DNA from: Saccharum officinarum
Lineage: Eukaryota; Streptophyta; Magnoliopsida; Poales; Poaceae
Reading direction: 5' to 3'
Assembly (NCBI GenBank): GCA_020631735.1
Contig: CM036223.1
Location: 8,470,191-8,534,190 of the forward strand
Length of the DNA stretch: 64,000 nucleotides
The translations under genes and the position numbers were made by a program. The notes beneath the pieces were generated by a model that worked only from the letters and a program-made list of their open reading frames with translations, did no database searches and was not told where the DNA came from. Shown here in pieces: positions 47,891 to 59,115 of the stretch. Positions within the stretch are counted from its first letter, which is position 1. Each line of letters opens with the position of its first letter.

Positions 47891-49835
47891 TGTAAGGTCT
47901 AAATGACTAGAGGGGGGGGGGGTGAATAGCCTATTTAAAAAATCTACAAGCTTCACTAAACAACCATGTTAGTATAAAAGATGGCTAAGCTAATTCTAGC
48001 ACTAGCTCAACTACACTATGCAAGGCACTTATACAATTCTAGTGAAGCAAGGCTATGATCTTTAATACACACCAACAAGGCTAAGTCACTAAGCTACTTA
48101 CTCCTATGTGATAAAGGCTACACTAAACAAACTACACTAGGACTAGTACAAGAAAGTAAAGAGCAAGTGACTTGATTCTTATACCAACAATGTAGAGAAG
48201 TAATGCACTCGAAGAATCAATCACAATGATCAACCATAAGAGAAATCCTCAGCAAAGAGATGACACAAGATTTTTATTGAGGTCCACTTGCTTCCCGGCA
48301 AGCTACTCCTCGTTGTGGCGATACACCCACTTATCGGTTCGCGAGCTAATCGACTATCAAGAGTCGAGCCCTCAGTGGGCGCCGCACAACCGCACACAAG
48401 ATGGGGATCCTCTAAGACATGAGCTCAACTAGAGTATCCAATTTGTGAACTCCCACGGGGGAAGGATCAAGAACCCCTTACAACACTTGGTGAGGGCTCC
48501 AACAATCTCCAATTGTGAGCTCAATCACCTCCGCTGCTCCAAGCCATCTACCATGTCGGGAAACACGGAAGAGTAACAAGAAATCCGCAGCAACTCGAAG
48601 ATCAAGTGCCTCTAGAATGCAACTCTCAAGCAATGCACTTGAATCTCACTCAATCTCACTCAAGATGTGCAACTAAGCAAAGAGATGAGTGGGTGGGTTG
48701 TTCTCTAGCTCAAAGGATGTCTCTAGGTCTCAAAATGTACAAGAGTTATCCTCAAACCCTGGCCAACTTCTATTTATAGCGAAGGGGTACACAGCTAGCC
48801 GTTACCGGATGACGCAGTGCAAATCATGCTGACCGGACGCTCCGATCAGGGTGACCGGATGTGTCCGATCACTACAGGACAAGCATGAACAGTACGCGTC
48901 AGAAGTTACCATTGCCGTGACTGGACGCGCTCTAGCGTTTGACTGGACATGCTACACCTAGCGTCCGGTTGGAGTCCAGTAAGCTCCCACCGCGACCGGA
49001 CGCGTCCGATCGCACGTGATCAGACGTGCCACGCGTCCGGTCGGCTCTACAACCAGCTCTCCCCTACTGGGTGCCTGACCGGACGCTCCGGTTCTGTGAG
49101 GGACCGAACACGCCGGTTGCAAACCCTAGCACCCGCGCGCCTGACTGCTGCGAGAGCTGACCAGACGCGTCCGGTCAAAACCATGACCAAGTCTAGTGCA
49201 GCGTTCGGTCACCACAGTGACCACCGTTCGCCTCCGTTTCTTTTCCAACTTCCGGCGCGGTAGAAAATAGGCATTTCACTTCCCCAAAAAGCGCCGAATC
49301 CCGAGAGGGAGAGAGGAACCCAAACCCCTCTCTACCGCTTAAACTCCACTGCCTTCGCAAATGTGCTAACACCACCAAGTGTACACCACCATGTGCATGT
49401 GTGTTAGCATTTCACAAACATTTTCAAGGCATTATGTTAGCTCTCTACTAGATCCTAATGCATATGCTCAAGACATTGATCTAGTGGCACTTGATTCCCG
49501 AGCTAACCGTGATTGCCCCTCTTGATAGTCAGCTATGTATCCTAAAACCCGGTCAATCAGTTCTCTACTCATCTTAGACTGGCAAAAGAAAAACCCTATG
49601 ATTATACCTTTGCCTTGTGCTCTTAGATCCTTCTCCTCCACTTGAACATCATGTCCATCATTTTATGTGTATTTCCACCATGATCGTCATTTCATGTCCA
49701 TGCACCATCTCTTTGTGATCTTGTGGCCATCACTCCTTGCCACATACACCTTCATCACATGTGTTGCTTATGCCTAACTCAAAACACTTAACACATGGCA
49801 TTAGCAACTTGGTGTCATTAATTACCAAAACCAAA
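47891..49835 (-). repeat. Element D right LTR (5' LTR), truncated at its outer end
   Basis: Matches 34390-36339 but lacks the final CTTGGGCTTTCA. It carries its own ACCGGACGCG motif cluster (about 48820-49210), with several copies eroded by transitions. Confidence 0.9.
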
Positions 49836-49836
49836 T

Positions 49837-51915
49837 TGAAAGCCCAAGTTTGGTTTGGGTAATTAATGACACTAAGTTGCTAATGTCATATGTTAAGTGT
49901 TTTGAGTTAGGCATAAGCAACACATGTGATGAAGGCATTTGTGGCAAGGAGTGGTGGCCACAAGATCATAAAGAGATGGTGCATGGACATGAAATGACGA
50001 TCATGATGGAGATGCACATGAAATGATGATCATGGTGATCAAGCATGTGGAGGTGGACATGGAACAAAGTGGTCAAGGCAAAGGTATAATCATAGGGTTT
50101 GCTTTTGCCGGTCTAAGATGAGTAGAGAAGTGATTGACCGGATTTAGGATTGATAACCGACTATCAAGAGGGGAAATCTTGGTTAGCTCGTGAATCAAGT
50201 GCTACTAGGTCACTGTCCTAAGCATATGCATTTAAATCTAGTAGAGAGCTAACAGAACGCCTTGAAAAATTATTGTGAAAATGCTAACACACATGCACAT
50301 GGTGGTGTACACTTGGTGGTGTTGGCACATTTACGAAGGCGATTGTGTTTGAGCGGTTGAGAGAGGCTTGGGGTCCTCTCTCCCTCTCGCCGAGCTTATG
50401 AGGCGGGATTCAGGCATTTTCATGGAATAGAAATGACTAACTTCATTTACGCTAGAAGCAGGAAGAAGTGGCGAAGTCACGTGATGTTTTCATGTTAAAA
50501 ACCGAGCGACAGACATGGCGTTCGGCAGCGATGGACGCTGGGCCAACATCTGTCGCTTAACCCTAGCTATGCTGTGCTATGTGTGGGCATCAGACGCTAG
50601 AGTATGGAGCGTTGGACACTGACGTTAGCGTTTGACCAACGCGTCGTGTAGTAGTCTCTGAGAAACGTTGCGATGGACGCGGTGATGACCAAGCATCGGA
50701 CATTGGACGTCACCGTCTGTCCCTGGTGACGTCAGCCGCTTCCCAAGCCAGTGATTGCGTCAGACATGGGCATGCGTCTATTACCGCACCATCGAACACG
50801 TCAGTTGCGCTCGGGCGAACACAGACCTTACTGGATTGCGTCTGTTGGTGCGTCGGACGCTGGGGCTGTTCTCAACGGACGGATCTGTTGGATTGGAACT
50901 AAACCATTGGATCTTCGAGCAGACTGGACATGTGGTGAGCTATGTGCGACAAACGTGGATGACCACGTCTGTTGCCTAGGCGAAGGACGTGTCTATTGCC
51001 ACCGACCAGGGCATAATGACTAGTTGCTTACCCCTTCGCTATAAATAGATGGTGGCCGGGTTTGGGGGTCTAACTCTTGCACTTCTAAGATATTGAGAGA
51101 TATTTTGAGCTAGAGAACTTCCCCTTCACTTATTTCCTTGCTTGGTTGCTAATCCTAGTGAGATTGAGTGAGATTCAAGTGCATTGCATTGAGAGTTGCA
51201 TCTAGTGGCACTTGATCTTCGAGTTTGCTGCAGATTTCTTGTTACTCTTGGGTGTTTCCTGACATCCTAGATGGCTTGAAGCAATGGTGGTGTTGAGCTC
51301 GTGATTGGAGATTGTTTCAAGCCTCACCAAGTGATTGTGAGGGGTTCTTGAGCCTTCCCCATGGGAGTTCGCGAATTGGCTACTCTAGTAGAGCTCGTGG
51401 CTTAGAGGATCCCCATCTTGGAGTGAATGTGCGGCACCCGCTAAGAGTTTAACTCTTGATAGTCAATTAGTTCGTGATCCATCAAGTGGGTGCATCACCA
51501 CAATGAGAAGTAGCTTGCCGGGAAGCAAGTGAACCTCGGTAAAAATCTTGTGTCATCTCTTGCCGAGGATTCTCTTTGTGATTGTGTGTGATTGATTATT
51601 TGGATACATCTCATCTCTACACCGTCGGTATAAGAATCAATTCACTCCCCTTTTTCATTCTTGCACTTTATCTTGTCTAGTGTGCTTAGAGTAGTTTGTA
51701 TCACATAGGAGTAAGTAGCTTAGTGACTTAGCTTTGTTGGTGTGAATTAGAGATCATAGTCTTGTTCACTAGAATTGTATAGATGGCTTGCTTAGTATAG
51801 TTGAGCTAGTGCTAGAATTAGCATCGCCATCTTTGATACTAACAATTGTTGTTTAGTGAAGCTTGTAGAATTTTAAATAGGCTATTCACCCCCCTCTAGC
51901 CATTTGGACCTTACA
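49837..51915 (+). mobile_element. LTR F: inverted LTR of the D family (2.08 kb)
   Basis: Starts TGAAAGCCCAAGTTTGG and ends CATTTGGACCTTACA, the inverse of D's LTR, so the element it came from lay on the plus strand. It is more diverged from the two D LTRs than they are from each other. The GC-rich palindrome cluster is replaced by degenerate 'GCG(T/A)..GGAC' motifs (50510-51000). No interior of its own element and no target duplication is present. It forms the right arm of a near-palindrome with 47891-49835. Confidence 0.88.
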
Positions 51916-53787
51916 CCAGTTCCCTGCCTGAACTGGCTCATCATCATGTCCAACTGTGGCTCACTACAAGACACCCAATTCAAGATGGACCGAAGGTATG
52001 TGTTGTCTTCCTCGGATCTCATCTTGTCCCGCCTGCAAGACTCAAGCTCCAACACCAAGCTCTCATAACATGCACACTCAACAACCGTGCTATCTGAATT
52101 GGCCTTCTCAAGAGCAAGGATCTTGGCATTCTTCTCTGCCAGCTCAGATTGCAAGCCCGAACAAGACTTGCACGCACCCAACAAGTTAGACCTAGCCTTC
52201 AACTCATCGTTCTCATCTAACAAGACAACATACTTAGATTACAACTTAGAAAAGTTGGTCATATGAATAGCACATTCATCACACTCAACCTCGTCAGACA
52301 CATGAACGACAAGCTTCTTAGCTTCCTCAAGCTCCTTCTCCATAACTTCTAGCTTGTCCTTAAACTCTTTCTTCTCATGAGCAGCACATTTTAGCAGCTT
52401 ATCTTGACTCATCAAAGTATCAGTCATGATATCAAGCTCGGCAATAAGAGCATCAACGGTGGGTTTTACCTCATTAGAGTCATCATCACCGGGAAGCACG
52501 TCCTTGTTGGGATTCACCCCTTCATCCATGGCCATGGTGCAGTAGCCTCCATGGATGGACTTGGCAATGAAACAAAGCTTGGTCAACTTGTCCACACGTC
52601 TCTTCTCGGACTCATCATCGCTCGAGGAAGAAGAAGAAGACCGGTCGTTGTTGGTGTTGTTGTCGAGGTCGATGAGGGAGGCAAGGAAGGCACGCTCTTG
52701 GGCCTTGGCCTTCTTGAAGTACTTCTTCTTCAGTGTCTCCTTGTTGAATCCTCCCTTTGACTTATGCTTGGAGGTGTACTCGTGCTTGTCCTTACGCTTG
52801 CTGGAGTCGTACTTGTCGGAGGAGTGCTTGTTCTTCTTGGGGTAGTGGGTGATGAAGTGGTCAGGATCTCTATAGCTATAGCATCCTTCCTTCGGACCAC
52901 CACCATGCCAGCGATTCAAGTGGTTGTTGTGAAATCACGAGAACCGGCTGATGATCAACGCCAGCTCGTTGTCCCCAAGGGCCTCCAATTGTTTCTCTGT
53001 GATAGACACCAAAGAATACAAGGCAAACAACATTTGTGTGGGGTTAGCCAAAGAACTTGCGCCATTACCTAAGACCAAAGCCATAGTAGGTGCAGAGGGA
53101 TTCTTGAGTTTGGTTTGGGTCTGGTAGTCGATCTCGGTGGACTTGAGCTTGCTAAAAAGCTCATCCACGGTGAGGGTCTCATACCCCGAAGACTCAATGA
53201 TGGCGGTCACCTTCATATCCCATACCTTCCGATCTAGGGCATATAGAAGCTTGAGTGCCCTCTCATGATTGTCATAAGGTAACTGTGCCTTATTTGCTCG
53301 CATCTTATTGACGATGGTCTAAAAGCGAGAAAACATGGCATCAATAGACTCACCAACAAGCTAGGTGAAGTTCTCGTACTCCCTCTTGTACGTCTCGTAG
53401 AGTCTAGTTTTGACCTATGCAGTCCCCTCATGATAGCTCTGAAGCCTCACCTAGATCTCCCAAGCGGTAGTACAATCGGAGACTCTCAAACTCTTGAAGC
53501 GAAATACTCGAGAAAAGAACTGCGCGAGCTCTGCTATTAGCGTTGTGCCGATCTTTTTGATCTTGAGTGACACGAGCACAAGGTTCAAGCACAACATAGG
53601 TAGCATCCTCGCAAATCTCCCAAACAAGCTAATCAATCTTCTGGAGATGCGCGGACATGCGGATCTTCCAATAGGGGTAGTTTGTTCCATTGAAGAATAG
53701 TGGTTTGCCAGAACCACACTCCATGTCGCCTTCGTGGATAATGGACCGATTAAGGTGGAATGATCCTTAACCGGCTCCAATACCAAT
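51916..53787 (-). pseudogene. Element C gag (broken)
   Basis: Minus strand. The start codon candidate is complement(53722-53724), just downstream of the primer-binding site. Complement(52935-53303) holds 'ERALKLLYALDRKVWDMKV' and 'TVDELFSKLKSTEIDYQTQ', the UBN2-like head of plant copia gag. Complement(52239-52919) has a damaged knuckle in which two of the three cysteines read as Tyr ('CYSYRDPDHFITHYP'), then a Lys/Ser-rich stretch and a coiled coil. Complement(51916-52223) continues the coiled coil ('KNAKILALEKANSD') up to LTR F. The last three blocks share one frame, separated by stops. Protease and most of integrase that should follow are missing. Confidence 0.82.
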
Positions 53788-55600
53788 TGAAGGACCGAAA
53801 ACGATGACCAGAGAGGGGGGATGAATGGGAGCCAAAAATTTCTTTCGAAAATAATTGGCTACTATTCCAAAATCACCACCAAATGCGTGAACAAAACACC
53901 GTGATGTTCATGACCCAACTAGTGGGTGGATGTTTCCTAGGAGCACAGCGGGACACCACAAACAAGCACGAAACAAGAACTAAACCGAGGGATGAAAAAG
54001 AGATACTCAACTCCTATGGAGAGGAAGCGACTTCTCAACCCAAAGTACCCATGCCAACTGGTGACAAGAGTACTTAGAAAAATATCCTTGAGACGCTATA
54101 AAATCAATGCAAAAGACGGATCTCAACACGAGCACTCGGAGAGCCCAAACACAAATTTTCATCATACAGGTGTGGAGGCTCCGTGTTTTCCCCCCAAGGC
54201 TCCATGGTCTAGAGATTCCTGGAGGTTCCATGTTTTTCGCGGAGGCTCCGCGGTCTGGAGATTCTCAGAGGTTCCACGTTTTTCGCGGAGGCTCCGCGCT
54301 GTTCAGAAACAGCAGCACGAACCAAGGAAGAACGGGTCAAAACTCAATTAAAACAACTCAGATTGACTTAAAACTTTGCAGGTTTGTTCTTGGGAGTGTT
54401 GAGAAGATATATTCAAGATATCAACACTCAATTTTAAGCCTATCAATGGGAAATCGAAGAAGAATGAAAAACACCGGTTCTTAAGACCTAGACCAAGAAA
54501 TCGCCCGATCTACAAGCTCGTGAGGAATTAGTTGATTTCCTTCAGTGGAAAGGCTCAACTTACGTCGTAGCTCAAATCAAGGCAACAAGAATGAACCAAA
54601 ATGGTCTAGAAATGAAGAATTGGCTCAAGAACGAGAGGGGAAGGAAGAAGAACGCGAAGAACATATCACAAATCACAAGAACAAAACTTCTTCCAAATCC
54701 CGGAGGACACAAGGAGGATTCGGGTCCTCCTTTCCCACTTGAATTTTTGGTTCTTACACTAAACACATGGATTAGTGGAGCTCTCTCTCACACAAGCAAC
54801 TAGAAGGGGGGAACCCTAACAAAGGATGAAAGAAAAAAAATGGAGGAGATGAGGGAGATGGGGGCTCCCTCATCCTATTTAACAGGGCTATTACACAATC
54901 CTAGTTTTGCCCCTGGATACAATTGAGTTAAACCACTTAGCCCAAGGGCGTTATGGTCCAACCCGGTGTCATCTTCATCCGATGGCCACCGTGCCGCCTC
55001 ATCAGTAGCTTTGCCTCGATGCGAACTCCCCAATGTCGCCACATGCCGTCCATTCCTCCTTGGAACCTCTGCCTGGGTTTTGAGATCCAACCCGTAAACC
55101 CGCCACCAATGGTTTTGAGGCCCAAACCACCAAACCCGCTTGTGAGTAGCATGCTCCATACGCGTCCCCCGCCGCTTGACACGTGTCACCGCCATCCTCG
55201 ACCGGCCGGTCACCAAGTCCTCTGAGCCCTGCTCGACTTGCACGTCCTCCGTCTTGACTCGGTCAACACGGTCACTCTCATATACACTTGCGCTTGTCGA
55301 TGTCCTAGATGTCAGCCACCACGGCTGGTCACCTAGCCTCCTGGTCCCTCGGTCCAAGCCTCACGTCCACCCTTCACCACTCCTGGTCCATCGACGCGAC
55401 ACATCTCTACTTGACCTTCACCCCACCGTCGACCACCGCCTTCGAGCTCCACATCTGCACAACACAAGCCAAGAGACATGTCGCACACATAGCTTTTGCT
55501 ATGGTAGGGTTAGTCACCACTCAACCTTCTTCGTGGATCACGTTGATAATCACTCGTCACACAACAAAACACAAGGGCATATTTCAACCTTGTGTTCGCA
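53788..55600 (-). repeat. Element C right LTR (5' LTR, 1,813 bp)
   Basis: Direct repeat of 25140-26938. Ends CTTGTGTTCGCA next to GTTTC. The primer-binding site lies at its inner edge (53771-53786). Confidence 0.92.
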
Positions 55601-56513
55601 GTTTCTCCATGAATAATGGATTGGATATCTTTAGTTGCAGCACTAGGGATGCTGAAGAGGGGTCTATGGTCTATAATCATACTCGTGCCATGGAACTCTA
55701 GAAACAAAGCATGCTGAAGAGGGGTCAATGGGACTTTCCAACACAAGATTAAATAGAGGAGGCACAAGCATGGTGCCTCTTATGGGCCAGGCATCTTGCA
55801 GCGCATTAGTGTATCATTTTGCACTAGTTTTTCTCTACAAGTTGGACTTTCCTCTTTCTATTTCTTTTTTTCCCTTTCCCTTGGTATTGTTGTACAACCT
55901 TTGGCCTTTTACATCCTTGTACCAAACCCACGTTCTATTTTGCCTGAACGAGAAAGCAGAGAATAGCTCAGACATATAATAAGGAGGAGCATGCAGAGTT
56001 TATGACCATTGTGTTACAATGATAAACAAGGGAGATCAATTTCCCAAGCATAAAAACAATGACGTGAAAGGATCATGATAGGCTTGATTCCTAAAATGGC
56101 TATACCTCCTTTGTTAAGGCGATAATCTGAAGGTGAGAAAAAATTAATTTCTTTCTATCCAGATCTTCCTTGTAGTTGTTGTGCCCTGAGTGTGCACACA
56201 TAATCAAATGAATCCATTGACAGCTTTGTACTCTCTCTTGTTTTTATTATGTGCTACAGCATGTATCAGCTACCTTGTGTGCATATGCTTCTTATTGCAC
56301 CATCAACATGTTTCTCTTCCTTTTGAGGACTTACTACCGTATGTAAACATATTAAATAGACGTGGCATCTTTTCTAGTATCAAAATTTGGTAGCTTGTTC
56401 ATTTGCATTCTTATTCACGTGAAGCTAGATCATGTGGACGCACGTAGGATACATGATGGATTGATGGCTTTCTAGGGTGGATGACCCTGAATCCTCATCC
56501 AAACCTTCTCTGC
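55601..56513. other. Intergenic DNA and PI-2 upstream region
   Basis: 55601-56180 has no recognisable gene; the motif GCTGAAGAGGGGTC appears twice (55649 and 55712). From about 56190 the sequence resembles 62330-62640, marking a duplicated inhibitor-gene promoter. Confidence 0.5.
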
Positions 56514-56524
56514 TCTATAAAAAC
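56514..56524 (+). promoter_or_regulatory. TATA box of PI-2
   Basis: CTATAAAAACC follows 'GACCCTGAATCC' and 'TTCTCTG', the same arrangement as upstream of PI-1. It lies about 290 bp before the inhibitor frame. Confidence 0.65.
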
Positions 56525-56799
56525 CGTTGTCCACTCGCATTGCTAGAACCACAGCACAACTCATACATAGCAATCAAGTTTCTTTAGAAACAGGTCATAA
56601 ACCACATCTTCTTGTGGTAAATTAGCTTTCCTTTGACTAGTTTGCAATTATCTACAACTGTATAGTTGCTAATTCTATTCTCTTAATGATCTATATATGA
56701 ATCTTATATAACATAGCTTGTTTATGTGATGTACCTTCATTTCATGCTACCTACTTTAGTTTTAGTTAATAACAGAGTTATTGATTGATTTGATAGCTA

Positions 56800-57030
56800 T
56801 TGATTGAATATGAGCTCCACGATGGGGGTTCAGAGCACTGTGGCGTGTGTTCATGGCCTGGCATTATTGGATTTACAATGGAAGATGCCATGATGGTGAT
56901 CCTTAGGGACAAGCTTGATGCTGATATTGTCTTTCTGCCAGTCGACTCGCCGGTGACCACAGATGACTTCTGTCCCAACCGCGTTCGCATCTTTCTCGAC
57001 ACTATCACCTACCCACCCCATGTGGGCTAG
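56800..57030 (+). CDS. Potato type I serine-protease inhibitor PI-2, N-terminal frame disrupted
   Basis: The inhibitor body is intact: W-P motif, helix 'TMEDAMMVIL', strand 'DADIVFLP', loop, N-R-V-R and terminal P-P-H-V-G, then TAG at 57028. Aligned with PI-1 without gaps from L-P to N-R, P1 is Asp and P1' is Asp. The conserved start ATGAGCTCC (56810) matches PI-1's ATGAGCTCG. Only 44 bases separate it from the W codon, against 48 in PI-1, so it is out of frame with the body. The body's own frame is open back to a TTG at 56800 with no ATG before the internal Met. Either the gene is a recent pseudogene or it starts from an unseen upstream exon. TATA box and AATAAA (57055) are present. Confidence 0.6.
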   Translation: MIEYELHDGGSEHCGVCSWPGIIGFTMEDAMMVILRDKLDADIVFLPVDSPVTTDDFCPNRVRIFLDTITYPPHVG

Positions 57031-57285
57031 CTAGCTTTGATATAGAGCTGAACAATAAAATGTATGATGCTAAGAAAATCATTCCTGTCGATACATCTTC
57101 TGTATGGATGTGTGTTACTTTCCTATAAACTAAATAAGTGGGGTGGTATGCACAATTGCGTCTCTTGGTTTCTATTTATGCTTTACTTTACTGGCACTTC
57201 TACTTCGTCAACTTCTAATCCTTGACATATATAGCTTGAAATTGTGCTTACCATAGTAGGATTTTCACATGTTTGGTTTGTATTA

Positions 57286-57375
57286 TCATCTCTTTACTCT
57301 ATTCATATAGATCTCCACATGAACTTTTTCTCATCTCTTTACTCTATTCATATAGATCTCCACATGAACTTATTC
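57286..57375 (+). repeat. 45-bp tandem duplication
   Basis: Two adjacent copies of TCATCTCTTTACTCTATTCA plus the following 25 bp, starting at 57286 and 57331, nearly identical. The 45-bp period keeps a short open frame intact, but nothing suggests a protein. Confidence 0.85.
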
Positions 57376-57784
57376 TCATTTTTCTTTGATATTACAACCG
57401 GAATAACTATTTTTAATCGAAAAGTCATGCACCATTACATATTCTAGTTTACAAACTGCTCTTTTCACTTTCATCTCAAATGCTATATGATTTTGAGCTC
57501 CGCATTTCAAGCCGAGTGGAATAACCTATAATTTATACGGTTTCCATCACATGTTTTTTGCAAATCAGTGGTTTCATTAGTGATTCTATTGATCCTATAG
57601 ATTGTGGTTCCACCACTATGATTTGTAGGCTACATATTACTCCACTACGCGGATGAAGCTACGACTATAGCTAGGGGTGAAAGCCCAAGGTAGTGGCTCA
57701 CTAATACTCCCTTCATGGTTGACTCAAGCCCCCCTCCAAGCTCCTATACAACTCTTCCTTGTCCACATGTGGATCCTTTAACCT
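57376..57784. other. Intergenic, nothing recognised
   Basis: AT-rich DNA between the two tandem duplications; no gene or bounded element. Confidence 0.5.
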
Positions 57785-58064
57785 ATCATATCTCTCACAT
57801 GTTTTCTCGAATATCTCCACTCAGTCATGAGGCCTTCCTTATCTTTCCCTTAACCCTTTGGTAGTTACCTAACCTACCCTATTTATTATAGGAAATCAAA
57901 CATCTCTATCCAATATGTGCAACCATCATATCTCTCACATGTTTTCTTGAGTATCTCCACTCAGTCATGAGGCCTTCCTTATCTTTCCCTTAACCCTTTG
58001 GTAGTTACCTAACCTACCCTATTTATTATTGGAAATCAAACATCTCTATACAATATGTGCAACC
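57785..58064 (+). repeat. 140-bp tandem duplication
   Basis: Two adjacent 140-bp copies (57785-57924 and 57925-58064) start ATCATATCTCTCACATG and end GTGCAACC. They differ at only a handful of positions, so the duplication is young relative to its surroundings. Confidence 0.9.
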
Positions 58065-59115
58065 CCTGGCCGATCGTTCGGTGAGGCCCAACTTGATGGT
58101 GACAAAAGTTGGTCAGCTTACTAGAGTGCACTGTATGATACAGTAGATACTTCATGACTCCTCGACGGACCATCTATTGGGCCAAGCTTGACTTTACGAT
58201 AAGTTGGTTAAGTCTCGTTACTACGTGATATCATCTAGTGGGAGAATATTTTGGTATATTACTTTCTAGTCATTAGAATTTTAGGTCAGATCAATAGCAC
58301 CATATGATTTGGTGAAGGCAGTGGTGGTTGGTGGATCATCTGGTGGTGTTTGCGTCTACCAGCTTTTTCCAATGTCTAGCAGCCCCTTCACCCTCTATAT
58401 ATGTGCAATCCCCTCCCATTTGAAGCTTCTCTTCCACCCCATAAAGGAGTGTGAAGCTATTGGAATGCCATCCAAACTGAGAAGTGAAGATTGAAAATTA
58501 GCCTTGAGTGCTACTGGTGTTCATGGTTGGGTTTTTTTGAGTTAAAACTAAAGATTTGTTGCTTTTGGTGATTGCCATCACCTAGATATATCTTATTGAA
58601 AGACTTGGTGACCTCCTCGATGGAGTTCTTGTTGAGGAGGCTCCAAAAGGTACGGTGTATGTGGTTTGAAACCCACCATTCGGGAGTGGAGAAGAGCAAA
58701 CCAAGTATTGGTGACTCCTGGTTCTCCAATGTGGATTAGTTGGTTGTGGCAACAACTTGATACCATAGAAAAATTCAGTTGTCTCTTTCCATTTCTCTTG
58801 TTCTTACTTCACATGTTGTTTAAGCTCTCACTTATTAGTTGGTTATGTGCAAGTTATTATGATGGATGGCAACTAGGATCACATGGTAGAGTGCTCAACA
58901 CAGGTTTTATATATAATTGCTTGTAAGGATAATATGATTAGTGTGAACCTTGCTAAGGACTAGTTTAGCCCCGTGGCCCTAAGGACGCACTAGTGTGCTT
59001 TTGTAGCAAACTTAGGTGCCACCGTGCAAGGGGGTTTAAATTAAGTTACATAGGCTATGGTTGCCACTTCAACTTTTTAGAGACCAATTCACCCTCTCTT
59101 GGACCACTCAGTCAT
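58065..59115. other. Unassigned DNA, possible LTR remnant at the right end
   Basis: The end of this stretch ('AGACCAATTCACCCTCTCTTGGACCACTC', 59078-59107) resembles the 'TATTCACCCCCCTCTAGCC' terminus of the D/F LTRs. A decayed relative may be present. No partner, target duplication or start could be found. The open frames here have no domain. Confidence 0.25.

Larger units (their letters stand above)
34390..49835 (-). mobile_element. Element D: Ty1/copia retrotransposon nested in C, interrupted by E
   Basis: Minus-strand element with LTRs 34390-36339 and 47891-49835. The primer-binding site TGGTATCGGAGCCAAGG (complement of 47872-47888) abuts the right LTR. The polypurine tract AAAAAGGGGGAGA (complement of 36341-36353) abuts the left LTR. 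Order along the minus strand: gag (47713-45740), GAG-pre-integrase and integrase (45600-44714, then 39549-39055), RT (39027-38156), RNase H (to 37400). The right LTR lacks its last ~12 bases and meets an inverted relative. No target duplication pairs with CTTGG (34385-34389). Related to C in gag and LTR style. Confidence 0.9.
25140..55600 (-). mobile_element. Element C: large Ty1/copia retrotransposon, hosting nested insertions
   Basis: LTRs of about 1.8 kb lie at 25140-26938 and 53788-55600 (TG...CA on the plus strand). The flanking pentamers GTTGC (25135) and GTTTC (55601) agree at four of five positions, so they are an aged target duplication. A primer-binding site TTGGTATTGGAGCCGG (complement of 53771-53786) abuts the right LTR, setting the minus orientation. 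Gag lies at 51916-53787 and RT/RNase H at 27600-29156. The middle is broken by a solo LTR and by the D/F block. Most of protease and integrase is missing. Long LTRs, a long gag with coiled coil, and the knuckle suggest the SIRE/Maximus lineage (inference). No clean polypurine tract is visible next to the left LTR. Confidence 0.88.
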
